DNA of 34,401 bases from positions 83,204 through 117,604 of the forward strand of contig JAISTG010000076.1 of NCBI GenBank assembly GCA_031272705.1. The letters are read 5' to 3'. Below the pieces are notes generated by a model. The model saw nothing but the letters and a program-made list of their open reading frames with translations, did not search any database and was not told the origin of the DNA. Position numbers and translations under genes: made by a program. This DNA is from Bacteroidales bacterium (GTDB lineage Bacteria > Bacteroidota > Bacteroidia > Bacteroidales > P3). This document shows positions 1 to 8,926 of the stretch, piece by piece; the stretch's first letter is position 1; each line of letters opens with the position of its first letter.

Positions 1-1363
1 ATCCAACCGGATACCAAGCCGTATCATATCTATCCGCATCGTCTGTCAATAAAATTTGATTTACTGCTCTGCTGGGAATAATAGGTCCTGTTGCAGAATC
101 TCTTCTGTAATGATTTAATTCCGCACTCCTGCCTTCTCTATGAAACCAGTTTGTATCAACTTTTGGATTATCCTGTCCATCTGGATCCATATAAGGTCCC
201 TGGAAAAAGTCTATACCAACAGCTGGAGGATTGCCATTATATTGTCCTGTTCCCGGACCATCTATGGCTTTACCATTATAACAATATCCCAATCCTCTCC
301 TTACATCACAACCTACAAAGTCATCCTGAGCATATCCCAAATCAGGGTCAACCCACTGACTGAAATATGTATCTTGTAAAGTAAAAGTGGAACGATTTAT
401 GATTTCATAAGAATAGAAAGTCATATTGTTAATTTCATTATTCATTGTGAAAGCAAAAGCCTGCGCCCTTATTTCCATTCCAATAGGATTTTCAGAACCG
501 GACTCAGTATGAGCATTTCCTTTATCATTAAATATCCACCAAAGAGTTTCATCTCCTTTTAATACCTGATCAACCATCAATCCACCCACGGCAGGCATCA
601 ATCCACCTGTACCGTATCGAGAATCCGATTCCATCGTTGGGTCCGGCACGTAAGCAACTCCTGCCGGCAATTTTGCTTTTTTTGTAGCAGGACAAAGTTC
701 ATTATCAAAATCATAATATGGATAGTCTCCATCATTATAACTATAAACGCCATCGTGATTAACATCATAGAAAGGAGCTAAAAATCTACTTTGTTTTTTA
801 CTTTGATCTCCATGAGCAGGCCAGTTTCTAATGGCTTCCGTTAAGGTTTCAGGGTCATAACTTCCCGGAACTGGAACATCGTCAACCTTATCAAAACTTG
901 CTATAAACCGTTCTACCTCTGCCTTTGTTATTCTATAATGTCTGTCCCATTTTTCGCACACACTTCTATCAACAGAAGCATTTCGGTCAACGCTTAATGG
1001 TCCTGGCCAAAAATCCTCTCCATCTTGCCCAAACCTCATAGCCGCTACACGCAACTGCAGATTTTCGTCTCTACCTCCAATCCACAATGCAGCAGCAAAC
1101 ATTGCTGTACTCGTTCCGTCTTTAGGAACATAATAACGAGCCACAGATTCCGAATTCCACATAGTGCCTCCAGTATTGATACGGGCACGGACATTGTTAA
1201 TACTTAATTCAGATGAGCCTTGTGCTTTACTACACTTTTCCACACTCTCTGCTTTATTTACTTTTCTTTTGACTACTTTCCCTTTGTAAAGTTCAGCATT
1301 TGCTGATACGGCTATTGACAAGCAGATTAACAATAACGATACTTTACTAATTATATGTCTCAT
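1..1363 (-). CDS. Secreted T9SS-associated protein, 3' end outside window (partial)
   Basis: Reading from an ATG at 1361-1363, the minus strand stays open for about 454 codons to the left edge, so the C-terminus is missing. The first 23 residues form a signal peptide (hydrophobic SLLLICLSIAV, then SANA). The mature part starts with the pattern NNVRARINTGGTMWN, then ALWIGG and DFWPGPL, and later FYSYEIINRST and VDPDLGYAQDDFVGCD. I recognise these blocks from large Bacteroidota surface proteins that usually end in a T9SS sorting domain; that end cannot be seen here. An Asp-rich stretch (DVNHDGVYSYNDGDYP) looks like a calcium-binding loop. It starts 36 nt after the stop of the TonB-dependent receptor and is probably co-transcribed with it. 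Molecular function is not known. The start is supported by the signal peptide. Confidence 0.8.
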   Translation of the reverse strand, partial: MRHIISKVSLLLICLSIAVSANAELYKGKVVKRKVNKAESVEKCSKAQGSSELSINNVRARINTGGTMWNSESVARYYVPKDGTSTAMFAAALWIGGRDENLQLRVAAMRFGQDGEDFWPGPLSVDRNASVDRSVCEKWDRHYRITKAEVERFIASFDKVDDVPVPGSYDPETLTEAIRNWPAHGDQSKKQSRFLAPFYDVNHDGVYSYNDGDYPYYDFDNELCPATKKAKLPAGVAYVPDPTMESDSRYGTGGLMPAVGGLMVDQVLKGDETLWWIFNDKGNAHTESGSENPIGMEIRAQAFAFTMNNEINNMTFYSYEIINRSTFTLQDTYFSQWVDPDLGYAQDDFVGCDVRRGLGYCYNGKAIDGPGTGQYNGNPPAVGIDFFQGPYMDPDGQDNPKVDTNWFHREGRSAELNHYRRDSATGPIIPSRAVNQILLTDDADRYDTAWYPVG

Positions 1364-1399
1364 ATCTTAATTATTTTCTTTATATATATTAACTTACTT

Positions 1400-4300
1400 T
1401 TAGAATGAATACTTTATACCTAAATCTATTGTTGTTGGTGTAATGTAATTGTAATAGGCATTATTCAACATCATTGAATAATATGCTCTGTAAGCCTCAA
1501 CACTTACCTGACTGTTAATCGTATTTTGTGTTTCAGGATCAGTTAAATATCCATCATCAGCAGCATCTCCTGTTACAGAGAATACACTTATAATACTCTT
1601 GGTATTAAGTAAATTTCTCACACGACAGAAAACTTCCAACTCGGTTGATTTCTTTCCCACCTGTATATTAAATCCTTTATAAACATACAAGTCCAAACGA
1701 TACCACCATGGCAAACGAGAACCTTGGAAACTACCAACGATTGTTGTTTGCGTTTGGCTATATCTTCTGGTATAAGGCGCTCCTGACGTTAAGACTCCAT
1801 GCAAAGAAATGCCCGCATTTTGAAACCATCTGATATTTTTTACCATATCTTCTCCGTCCTTAACAACTTTTCTTGTTGTTGTAGGTCCATTGTAATCCTT
1901 GCCATCACCAAAACTGTATGTAGCAGTGAATTTTATCTGATGGCGATTATCATCACTCGTTGGAAACATTAACTTTATATTTGGGTATCCTGCTCTAATC
2001 AATCCTCTTGCCGTACTTGCAGGCAATCCTACTGTTCCTTCTGCATATTGAAGAGTATAGTTAATATCAAAATTAAAGTTCTTTGAATATCTCAAAACAT
2101 ACTCAAAAGATGCTCCCTTAATCGTTCTGAAATCCTGATTACCCAAAGTATAATACGTACCGGCAGGATCTGCACCAACATACTGAATCAGATTAACTAA
2201 ATCTCTTGTCTGTTTGTAGAATGCAGTAATACCAACTTTGGAATTTTTTGTAAGAGCCTGCTCAAAACCTAATTCATAATTAGTAATCTTTTCTGATTTT
2301 AATGCAGGATTTGTTATGGTTGTTTGGTTAGCACCTATCTTATTAAAGAAGTCAGGTAAATAATTCATATAATTTGCTCTCCAGTTTCCATCAGAAGGAC
2401 GCGTTGCAATAACTTCATAAGAAGCCTTGAATATTGAATTATCTGTTGCAGGGAATGAAAATGCTATACGAGGCTCAACAACCCATTCAGGTTCATAATC
2501 CTTAAAGGCATCAGCAAAAGCAATCAAATTTCCTTTCGTATCCACAGGATAGCCCGCTGCTCCCAAGTCTCCTTTTCTATAAGGAACAGGTTTTGCTTCA
2601 GAACCTGCAATGGAAGTATAAGGGTCAGAAACTTCAGTTCCATTAGCATCATACCAAGTATTTCCATTACGATAACCCTTTATTTCAACAGAAGCCATTG
2701 TTGGGTCATCATTCAATTTATCAACATAAACTACATAATCATCTCCCATTTTGCTATTAACTCTGTCACTATATCCAGCACTCCTGAAATCACCTACCGT
2801 ATAAGCATTCCACAATAAATAAGGGTCTTTTAACACCTGTTGATTTGCATCAAAACGAGTTACACGAACACCTACGTTAAAAATAAGGTTACGTATCTGG
2901 AATTGGTCTTGAATATAACCTGCCATATAAATAGGTTGCCATGCTCCAAGTGTTCTGCTCTTGTTGCTAAAGAAATCCTGCAAACTTTTTTTACCTGTAA
3001 TCTTTGCACCCGTATGGTCATAACCGTAATATGAAATTATAGAATTACCTGAATTAAACAATTCATCCGGTTCAAACATATCCATTGAAAACATATCAGG
3101 ATCGTAACTGTCAATATCTATAATATCTGTTCCATCAACAGCAAGTCCTAATGCCTGTCGGATAGAACGGTCAAAGAATGTTTGCTGATCGGCATTGTAA
3201 AGGAAGTTGTATGAAATAACGGGATAAGTGCCTGACTCATCTATAATAGGATTACTCATATCCAAAGCATCAATAAAGTGTTTATTTACATTTTGCTTCA
3301 TTATAGTCCATAAACTACCTGCATCAAGTCCATACCCTCTATGAATAGCCTGCTCATATTGGAAACCTAATTCCAAAGAATGAGGATAAATTTCATCGCC
3401 TATATTTGCAGTAACTTTTGCTGTTGCTTTGAAGTACTGGTCTTCCCCTTTAGAATAAGAAGTATATGGAGATCCTATATTATTTGCAATACCATATATA
3501 CTTGGGGAACTACTTGGATTCATATCATCACCATTTATAAAGCCTCCGTAAGTCCTTATCATAGTATAATTACGATTGTACGCAAGTTCAGTACCTTCAT
3601 ACAATTCTCTCAATGAGGCAAAATCAGCACCATAATAAAGTTGTGATGTATAAGCAGCCATTCCAGCATTATAATCGGAAGGAATAAAATCAACCTGATA
3701 ATCCAATAGACCAGCCTGCTGTCTATAAACCCATTGCTCAACACCATTTATCTCCATTCTGTCAAGAACATAGGAACGCTTTCTATGTGTAATGAATTTA
3801 CCTGCATAACCATAACGGAAGAAATTATCACCAAGATCCACATTATATGTTTCGCTGTATGCTCTTTCATACAAACCTACTACATTAAAGATAATGTCTC
3901 TTACTAAAGAACTTTTGTTGTTATTGTCCGACAAAAACTTTTGTGAATAATCCACCATCAAACTTAACGAATTGCTTGATGACATTGAATTATTGGTATT
4001 ATTCAAAAACATATTTGCCACAGAAGCCGTCCTTCCCATAGTATTGGAATATGCTCCGCTTATTTTCAAAACACTGTTAGTAGAAAGTTGAAAACTCAAT
4101 TCTCCATCTAAATTAAGGTCATTCATCCATACATTAGATTTGCGACCTACCTGTTCAAAATCATCCTTAGTCAAATATGACGCAGCATAATCCACCGATC
4201 CTGTTGTTGAATTATAAACCAAAGGATTTTTACTTATTCTTTCTACAACATCTTCTTTTGCCATCCAATAATAATTATCACCTGTACGACGATAGCGGTC

Positions 4301-5149
4301 AGCAGTATAAGTATTGTAGCCCGAAAAACGAAAACCTATGATTGTTCTTTCTGCTCCACTCTCCAATTTCTTTTTCCAGATAGGACCAGTAAGATAAAAA
4401 TCTCCTCTATGCATTCCTCGTGTATCCAATGGCTCTGAAGTAGTATAGGCAACCAAGCCGATGAACTTGTTTGAAGGTGGTCGCAATGTAATTTGTTGCA
4501 CACCTCCCATTGCTTCACCTATGCTTGCAGGCACACCACCGAGAATGACTTTGATTTCACCAATGGCTTCTTTCGGCACATTTACACCGGTACTTTTTTG
4601 TACTCCGCCAACGTATGTCACACTCTTCTCACCTCTCATGTTACCGGATTCACCGCTTGAAGTTTCATTAACACCAGCAGTAGAGGCAACTATTTCAGTT
4701 ATGCTGTTAGCAGGCATCTTTTCAATCTCGTCAGTACTAATAGTTTTTCCTGACGAAGAATTGGTGGCTTCAACTATATTCTTTTTAGCCTCAACCTTTA
4801 CTGTTCCAAGATCAATACCGGACTTAATGGAAATGTCTCCCACTCTGGTATAACCCGTTGCTCTAACAACAACATCCGACTGAATTTTAGTCTGGTAACC
4901 ACTATAAGACACTTGAATATCATATTTACCTCCTTCAAGAGGACTAATACGAAATTCACCGTCTATATTGGCGGCAGCACCTTTACCAATCTGCTCTCCA
5001 TTCTGCAATACAATAACGTTAGCAGATATAATTGGTTCCTTAGTATCCTCGTCAATAATCCTACCGGTTAATGTTCCCTGAGAATACAATGCTAAAGACG
5101 TTGTAAAAAACAACACCATAGCAAATAATATTTTTTTCAACATACTCAT
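1400..5149 (-). CDS. TonB-dependent receptor with carboxypeptidase-regulatory-like N-terminal domain
   Basis: A 1249-residue outer-membrane receptor. A signal peptide (cleavage near LALYSQG) is followed by a carboxypeptidase-regulatory-like beta-sandwich (about 24-105: GTLTGRIIDEDTKEPIISANV, then GKYDIQVSYSGYQ). A plug domain (about 130-240) contains EIVASTAGV and VYVGG-like strands, and the rest is a long barrel rich in aromatic, Asn and Tyr residues that ends in Phe (LGIKYSF), as expected for BAM-assembled barrels. Such receptors import bulky substrates with energy from TonB-ExbBD; the substrate here cannot be told, and no SusD partner is adjacent. Its partner is instead the T9SS-type protein 36 nt downstream. 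A small membrane-protein gene ends 32 nt upstream, so the three probably form one operon. MLKK at 5143 is an alternative start two codons in. Confidence 0.93.
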   Translation of the reverse strand: MSMLKKILFAMVLFFTTSLALYSQGTLTGRIIDEDTKEPIISANVIVLQNGEQIGKGAAANIDGEFRISPLEGGKYDIQVSYSGYQTKIQSDVVVRATGYTRVGDISIKSGIDLGTVKVEAKKNIVEATNSSSGKTISTDEIEKMPANSITEIVASTAGVNETSSGESGNMRGEKSVTYVGGVQKSTGVNVPKEAIGEIKVILGGVPASIGEAMGGVQQITLRPPSNKFIGLVAYTTSEPLDTRGMHRGDFYLTGPIWKKKLESGAERTIIGFRFSGYNTYTADRYRRTGDNYYWMAKEDVVERISKNPLVYNSTTGSVDYAASYLTKDDFEQVGRKSNVWMNDLNLDGELSFQLSTNSVLKISGAYSNTMGRTASVANMFLNNTNNSMSSSNSLSLMVDYSQKFLSDNNNKSSLVRDIIFNVVGLYERAYSETYNVDLGDNFFRYGYAGKFITHRKRSYVLDRMEINGVEQWVYRQQAGLLDYQVDFIPSDYNAGMAAYTSQLYYGADFASLRELYEGTELAYNRNYTMIRTYGGFINGDDMNPSSSPSIYGIANNIGSPYTSYSKGEDQYFKATAKVTANIGDEIYPHSLELGFQYEQAIHRGYGLDAGSLWTIMKQNVNKHFIDALDMSNPIIDESGTYPVISYNFLYNADQQTFFDRSIRQALGLAVDGTDIIDIDSYDPDMFSMDMFEPDELFNSGNSIISYYGYDHTGAKITGKKSLQDFFSNKSRTLGAWQPIYMAGYIQDQFQIRNLIFNVGVRVTRFDANQQVLKDPYLLWNAYTVGDFRSAGYSDRVNSKMGDDYVVYVDKLNDDPTMASVEIKGYRNGNTWYDANGTEVSDPYTSIAGSEAKPVPYRKGDLGAAGYPVDTKGNLIAFADAFKDYEPEWVVEPRIAFSFPATDNSIFKASYEVIATRPSDGNWRANYMNYLPDFFNKIGANQTTITNPALKSEKITNYELGFEQALTKNSKVGITAFYKQTRDLVNLIQYVGADPAGTYYTLGNQDFRTIKGASFEYVLRYSKNFNFDINYTLQYAEGTVGLPASTARGLIRAGYPNIKLMFPTSDDNRHQIKFTATYSFGDGKDYNGPTTTRKVVKDGEDMVKNIRWFQNAGISLHGVLTSGAPYTRRYSQTQTTIVGSFQGSRLPWWYRLDLYVYKGFNIQVGKKSTELEVFCRVRNLLNTKSIISVFSVTGDAADDGYLTDPETQNTINSQVSVEAYRAYYSMMLNNAYYNYITPTTIDLGIKYSF

Positions 5150-5181
5150 ATATTTATTATATTATTTATTTCACATTCAAG

Positions 5182-5520
5182 TTATTTATATGGTCTCTCC
5201 AAAATAGCGTTATAAATAATCGCTTCTTTAAGATTGAATTCCTTTTCTGTTTGTTCATTTTTATATTCATCCTGTTTCTCTCTTTCTTCGTTTTTGTCTA
5301 TTCCCTTCTTCACTTCTTTTTTTACTTTAGACTCTAACTTTACATTTTCTTTTTTTTGTTCAACATTTTTTACTTCAAAAAGTGTTTCAAAGATACTTTT
5401 TCCTTCATTTTTCCACTCTTTTTTCTGCGAATCTGCTCTTGCTGTTTTTGCTGAATACTTCAATAATCGGCTAACAATCAAAGCAATAATCGCTAAAAAT
5501 ATCCATACTTTCACACTCAT
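5182..5520 (-). CDS. Small single-pass membrane protein, unknown function
   Basis: 112 residues. Residues about 4-20 (VWIFLAIIALIVSRLL) form one membrane segment near the N-terminus. The rest is very rich in Lys and Glu and probably a cytoplasmic helix or coiled coil; there are no Cys residues. The start is an ATG at 5518-5520, and a TAAATTTG box (5541-5548 on the minus strand) matches the Bacteroidota -7 element. It ends 32 nt before the TonB-dependent receptor, which suggests co-transcription. I do not recognise a named family. The low-complexity charged region means similarity searches may be uninformative. Confidence 0.7.
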   Translation of the reverse strand: MSVKVWIFLAIIALIVSRLLKYSAKTARADSQKKEWKNEGKSIFETLFEVKNVEQKKENVKLESKVKKEVKKGIDKNEEREKQDEYKNEQTEKEFNLKEAIIYNAILERPYK

Positions 5521-5540
5521 AATTCAAAGTTTTTAGGTTG

Positions 5541-5548
5541 CAAATTTA
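5541..5548 (-). promoter_or_regulatory. Candidate -7 box for the small protein / TonB receptor operon
   Basis: The minus strand reads TAAATTTG, matching TAnnTTTG, 20 nt before the start codon at 5520. No convincing TTG element is present at the usual distance, so this is a weaker call than the other promoters. Confidence 0.4.
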
Positions 5549-5582
5549 TAAAAAAAACAAACACCACCTACTATTTTTCAAA

Positions 5583-5624
5583 AAAAATGTTTATCAGGAG
5601 TTATTTTTCCTGATAAACATTTTT
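5583..5624 (-). terminator. Intrinsic terminator of secDF
   Basis: A perfect 17-bp inverted repeat (5583-5599 with 5608-5624) has an 8-nt loop. On the minus strand the stem is followed by a T-run (seven T including the stem end). It lies 10 nt after the secDF stop and separates secDF from the downstream small-protein operon. Confidence 0.88.
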
Positions 5625-5633
5625 ATTATTACT

Positions 5634-8600
5634 CTATTTTTTTTCTAATTTTATTCTTTCTTTTTTTGTTCGGGTTATCAAACTGTAGGCTATAGGGCAT
5701 GCAACAAACAATGAAGAAAATGCTCCGGAAGCAATACCCATAAATAATGCAAACATAAAGCCTCTTAACACTTCTCCGCCAAAAATCAACACTATCAACA
5801 ATACCAATAAAGTTGAAGCCAATGTATTGAAAGTACGGCTTAACGTTTGATTCATTGCATCGTTCATCACTCTACCATAAGGCTGCTTCGGATTATTTCT
5901 AACATTTTCCCGCACACGGTCAAATACAATCACGGTATCGTTAATTGAGTAACCTATAACGGTTAAAACCGCAGCGACAAAATCCTGACTGACTTCAAGA
6001 CTGAATGGTAAAATTCCACTAAACAGAGAGAACAAACCAATAGTCATCAAGGCATCAAAAGTCAATGAAGCCAAACCAGCCAAACCATACTGCCATTTTC
6101 TAAACCTTAATCCTATATATATAAAGATTAAAAACAGAGCAATTACAACAGCAATTACCGCCGAACGCTTAATATCATCAGCCATTGTAGGTCCAACTAT
6201 CTCGGAACTTATAATTCCTAATGGGCTTTTCATAGTGGATTCAAACTTTTCTATGGTCATATTATTATCCTTAAAGAAGGACTTTGTTCCATTAAGAAGT
6301 TTTTGAATAACCTCTTTTTTTACGGCTTCATTATCTTCATTAACTTTATATTTGGTTGTTATTTTCACCTGATAGTTTGGTCCAAAGGTCTTAACTTCGG
6401 GAGCATCACCAAATTCTTTTTGAAGAGCAGAACGGATTTCTGTCGGATTAACATCCTGATCAAAACGAACAACATAAGTTCTTCCTCCTGAAAAATCTAC
6501 TCCATAATCCAATCCCTTAAAAGTAATAGAACCAAGAGCAATCAAAACCATTACTCCCGTAATAATGTATTGTATCTTATGTCCGCCGACAAAATTAAGT
6601 TTTGGACTTTTCAAAAAATTCTTTGTCAGTCCGTTGTAGAAAGTAATGTGTGGCAAAAACTTCTTGCGGCTGAGCATAAATTCAAACACAAGCCTTGAAA
6701 TAAATATGCTGCTGAACAGAGAAGTGAGAATACCTATTGAGAGCGTAACAGCAAAACCCTGAACAGGACCACTGCCAAAATAAGCCAATACAATACCTGT
6801 TATCAATGTAGTAACGTTTCCGTCAATAATTGCAGAGTAAGCGGCTTTGTATCCATCGGTAATAGCCGTTGAAACATTTTTACCGGCAAACAGTTCTTCC
6901 TTTATACGTTCATATATAATAACGTTGGCATCAATAGCCATACCCATCGTAAGCACTATACCCGCTATACCCGGCAAAGTAAGCACCGCACCAATAGAAG
7001 CCAAAACACCAAAGAGGAAAAACAAATTGACAAGCAATGCAATACAAGCACTAATACCTGCCATATTATAGAAGAATATCATATAGATAAACACTAAAAG
7101 AAAAGCAACAATAAACGAAATCATACCAGCATGAATTGATTCCGCACCAAGAGAAGGTCCAACTATTGATTCTTGAACAATGTTTGCAGGAGCAGTTAAT
7201 TTACCTGACTTTAATATGTTTGCCAAGTCTTTAGCCTCATCAACGGTGAAAGAACCAGATATTTCGGAGCGTCCTCCTGAAATTTCTCCATTAACAGTAG
7301 GAGCAGAATAAACAACACTGTCAAGGACTATTGCTATGTTATTACCAACATTAGAACCTGTTATCTTTGCCCATTTTCTTGCTGCCTCATCCTTCATCAC
7401 CATAGTAACGCAAGGTTCTCCCGTTTGTTTAAAGTCATTCTTTGCATCGGAAATCACATCTCCGTCAAGCAAGGCGGTTTTTGACTTGTTGGTATAATTC
7501 AATACATATAATTCATACTGATTTGTTCCTTTTATTGGTTTTGCACTCCAAAGGAACATAACGTCCTGCGGCAAAATTTTAACAGCCTTCTTTAACATTA
7601 TATTAACATCTGTTCTATCCTGGGCAGCAGCAACACCCACTATGCTCGGATGAAGATTGCCATTATTCGGATGCAATTTGTTAAATAAAGGATTTGTTGC
7701 TGCAAGTGATGTATCCTTTTTCCCCGTAGCCGTTGTAACAGATTCTGTCATTGTTGCATTTTCAGCAATGGTTGCTGTACCTGTTTCGGTTTCCGTTCCT
7801 ATACTTGCAAGCCATTTATCTGCATTTACCAATGCTGGTAACACCTTTGACGCATTGCCGGCAAGCCAAAATTCCAACTGAGCAGAACCTTCCAAAAGAC
7901 GACTCACTCGTTGAGGATCTTTTATACCCGGCAATTCTATCTGTATTCTTTCCGTTGCAGATAACTTTTGAATGGTCGGATTGGCTACACCAAACTTATC
8001 AATACGTTTTGACAGGACTTGGAATGTTCTGTCGTAACTATCGGTACATTCCTTATCTATTGCGTTCAACACATCAGCATTGGAAGATGTAGCGGTTATC
8101 CCTTTTTCTTTCAATTTAACACGGAAAAATGCCGACAAATCAATCTTTGATGTCTTGCTTTGTTCCTCTATAACCTGCTTAAAGTAAGTTATAAAATTTT
8201 TGCCACCTTTCTTTTGCAATTCTACTGCAGCATCAATCAATTTTATTAAATTAGGATCATTCGGATTGGTAGCAAGGTTTCTCACCACATCAATAGTAGA
8301 AACCTCCATCATAACATTCATACCTCCCTTTAAGTCCAAACCGAGATTCAGTTCCCTTGACTTACATTCGCGATAAGTAAATTTTCGCATAAAGAGAAAA
8401 TTATACACTGCCCTGTCCTGAATGGAATCAAGATAGTTGTTTTCTCTCGTTGTGGAAATAGAATCCAATAATTCCTGTTCCCTTAACGCATCTCCATTTG
8501 CAAGTTGTTTAGCGAGATTTCTCGTATAAGTGTTGGTTGCATAAGCCTTTGCTCTACTTTCTACCTTCTTTGAGAAGTAAGTAAATGAAAGTTGATACAG

Positions 8601-8654
8601 ACAGACCAACGCAAAAATAATCGCAACAACTCTAATAGCACCTTTGTTTTGCAT
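5634..8654 (-). CDS. secDF: Protein translocase subunit SecDF (fused SecD-SecF)
   Basis: 1006 residues, the usual size for fused Bacteroidota SecDF. SecDF is an inner-membrane, proton-driven RND-type accessory of SecYEG that pulls exported proteins into the periplasm. The first membrane segment is residues 8-26. The SecD motif LGLDLKGGMNV is at 104-114, the periplasmic P1 region follows, and a six-helix SecD membrane domain begins near GPSLGAESIHAG. The SecF half starts around 690 and has its own GLDYGVDFSGG motif, followed by membrane helices with GYSINDTVIVFDRVREN. A Thr/Glu/Ala-rich insertion at about 287-318 is low complexity and probably a flexible loop. The gene is monocistronic: a clear promoter lies upstream and a strong terminator follows. 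Confidence 0.97.
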   Translation of the reverse strand: MQNKGAIRVVAIIFALVCLYQLSFTYFSKKVESRAKAYATNTYTRNLAKQLANGDALREQELLDSISTTRENNYLDSIQDRAVYNFLFMRKFTYRECKSRELNLGLDLKGGMNVMMEVSTIDVVRNLATNPNDPNLIKLIDAAVELQKKGGKNFITYFKQVIEEQSKTSKIDLSAFFRVKLKEKGITATSSNADVLNAIDKECTDSYDRTFQVLSKRIDKFGVANPTIQKLSATERIQIELPGIKDPQRVSRLLEGSAQLEFWLAGNASKVLPALVNADKWLASIGTETETGTATIAENATMTESVTTATGKKDTSLAATNPLFNKLHPNNGNLHPSIVGVAAAQDRTDVNIMLKKAVKILPQDVMFLWSAKPIKGTNQYELYVLNYTNKSKTALLDGDVISDAKNDFKQTGEPCVTMVMKDEAARKWAKITGSNVGNNIAIVLDSVVYSAPTVNGEISGGRSEISGSFTVDEAKDLANILKSGKLTAPANIVQESIVGPSLGAESIHAGMISFIVAFLLVFIYMIFFYNMAGISACIALLVNLFFLFGVLASIGAVLTLPGIAGIVLTMGMAIDANVIIYERIKEELFAGKNVSTAITDGYKAAYSAIIDGNVTTLITGIVLAYFGSGPVQGFAVTLSIGILTSLFSSIFISRLVFEFMLSRKKFLPHITFYNGLTKNFLKSPKLNFVGGHKIQYIITGVMVLIALGSITFKGLDYGVDFSGGRTYVVRFDQDVNPTEIRSALQKEFGDAPEVKTFGPNYQVKITTKYKVNEDNEAVKKEVIQKLLNGTKSFFKDNNMTIEKFESTMKSPLGIISSEIVGPTMADDIKRSAVIAVVIALFLIFIYIGLRFRKWQYGLAGLASLTFDALMTIGLFSLFSGILPFSLEVSQDFVAAVLTVIGYSINDTVIVFDRVRENVRNNPKQPYGRVMNDAMNQTLSRTFNTLASTLLVLLIVLIFGGEVLRGFMFALFMGIASGAFSSLFVACPIAYSLITRTKKERIKLEKK

Positions 8655-8692
8655 ATATTTTTATTTTTTATTTTGATTAGTTTTTGAGGGTG

Positions 8693-8723
8693 CAAAGGTA
8701 TATATTTTTCTGCAAAGTACAAA
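8693..8723 (-). promoter_or_regulatory. secDF promoter
   Basis: On the minus strand, -7 box TACCTTTG at 8693-8700 and -33 element TTTG at 8720-8723 are separated by 19 nt. This is the canonical Bacteroidota spacing, about 40 nt before the secDF start. Confidence 0.75.
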
Positions 8724-8753
8724 CTTTTTCCAAAAAAACTTTTATTTTGCCCT

Positions 8754-8879
8754 AATCAAATTACAATTTTTTATAATCAAATTACATATTTCCAGAATCA
8801 AAATACAGAAAATTATAATCAAATTACAGCACGCCGGAATTTGATTATAATTTTTTAGAATCAAATTACAGAAAATTGA
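8754..8879. repeat. Array A: six 21-nt phased units, core AATCAAATT
   Basis: Six consecutive units of exactly 21 nt start at 8754, 8775, 8796, 8817, 8838 and 8859. Each opens with AATCAAATT (one copy AATCAAAAT), except the fifth, which opens with the reverse complement AATTTGATT in the same position. The following 12 nt are variable, often ACAG or ATA first. The array fills the space between the divergent secDF and aroC promoters; its last unit ends 11 nt before the aroC -7 box. Confidence 0.9.
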
Positions 8880-8890
8880 TAATAAAGTAT

Positions 8891-8898
8891 TACTTTTG
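8891..8898 (+). promoter_or_regulatory. aroC -7 box
   Basis: TACTTTTG lies 28 nt before the aroC ATG. No well-spaced -33 TTG is seen; the -33 position falls inside the last unit of array A. Confidence 0.6.
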
Positions 8899-8926
8899 CC
8901 GACTGAAATATCATTTATTTGAAAAA

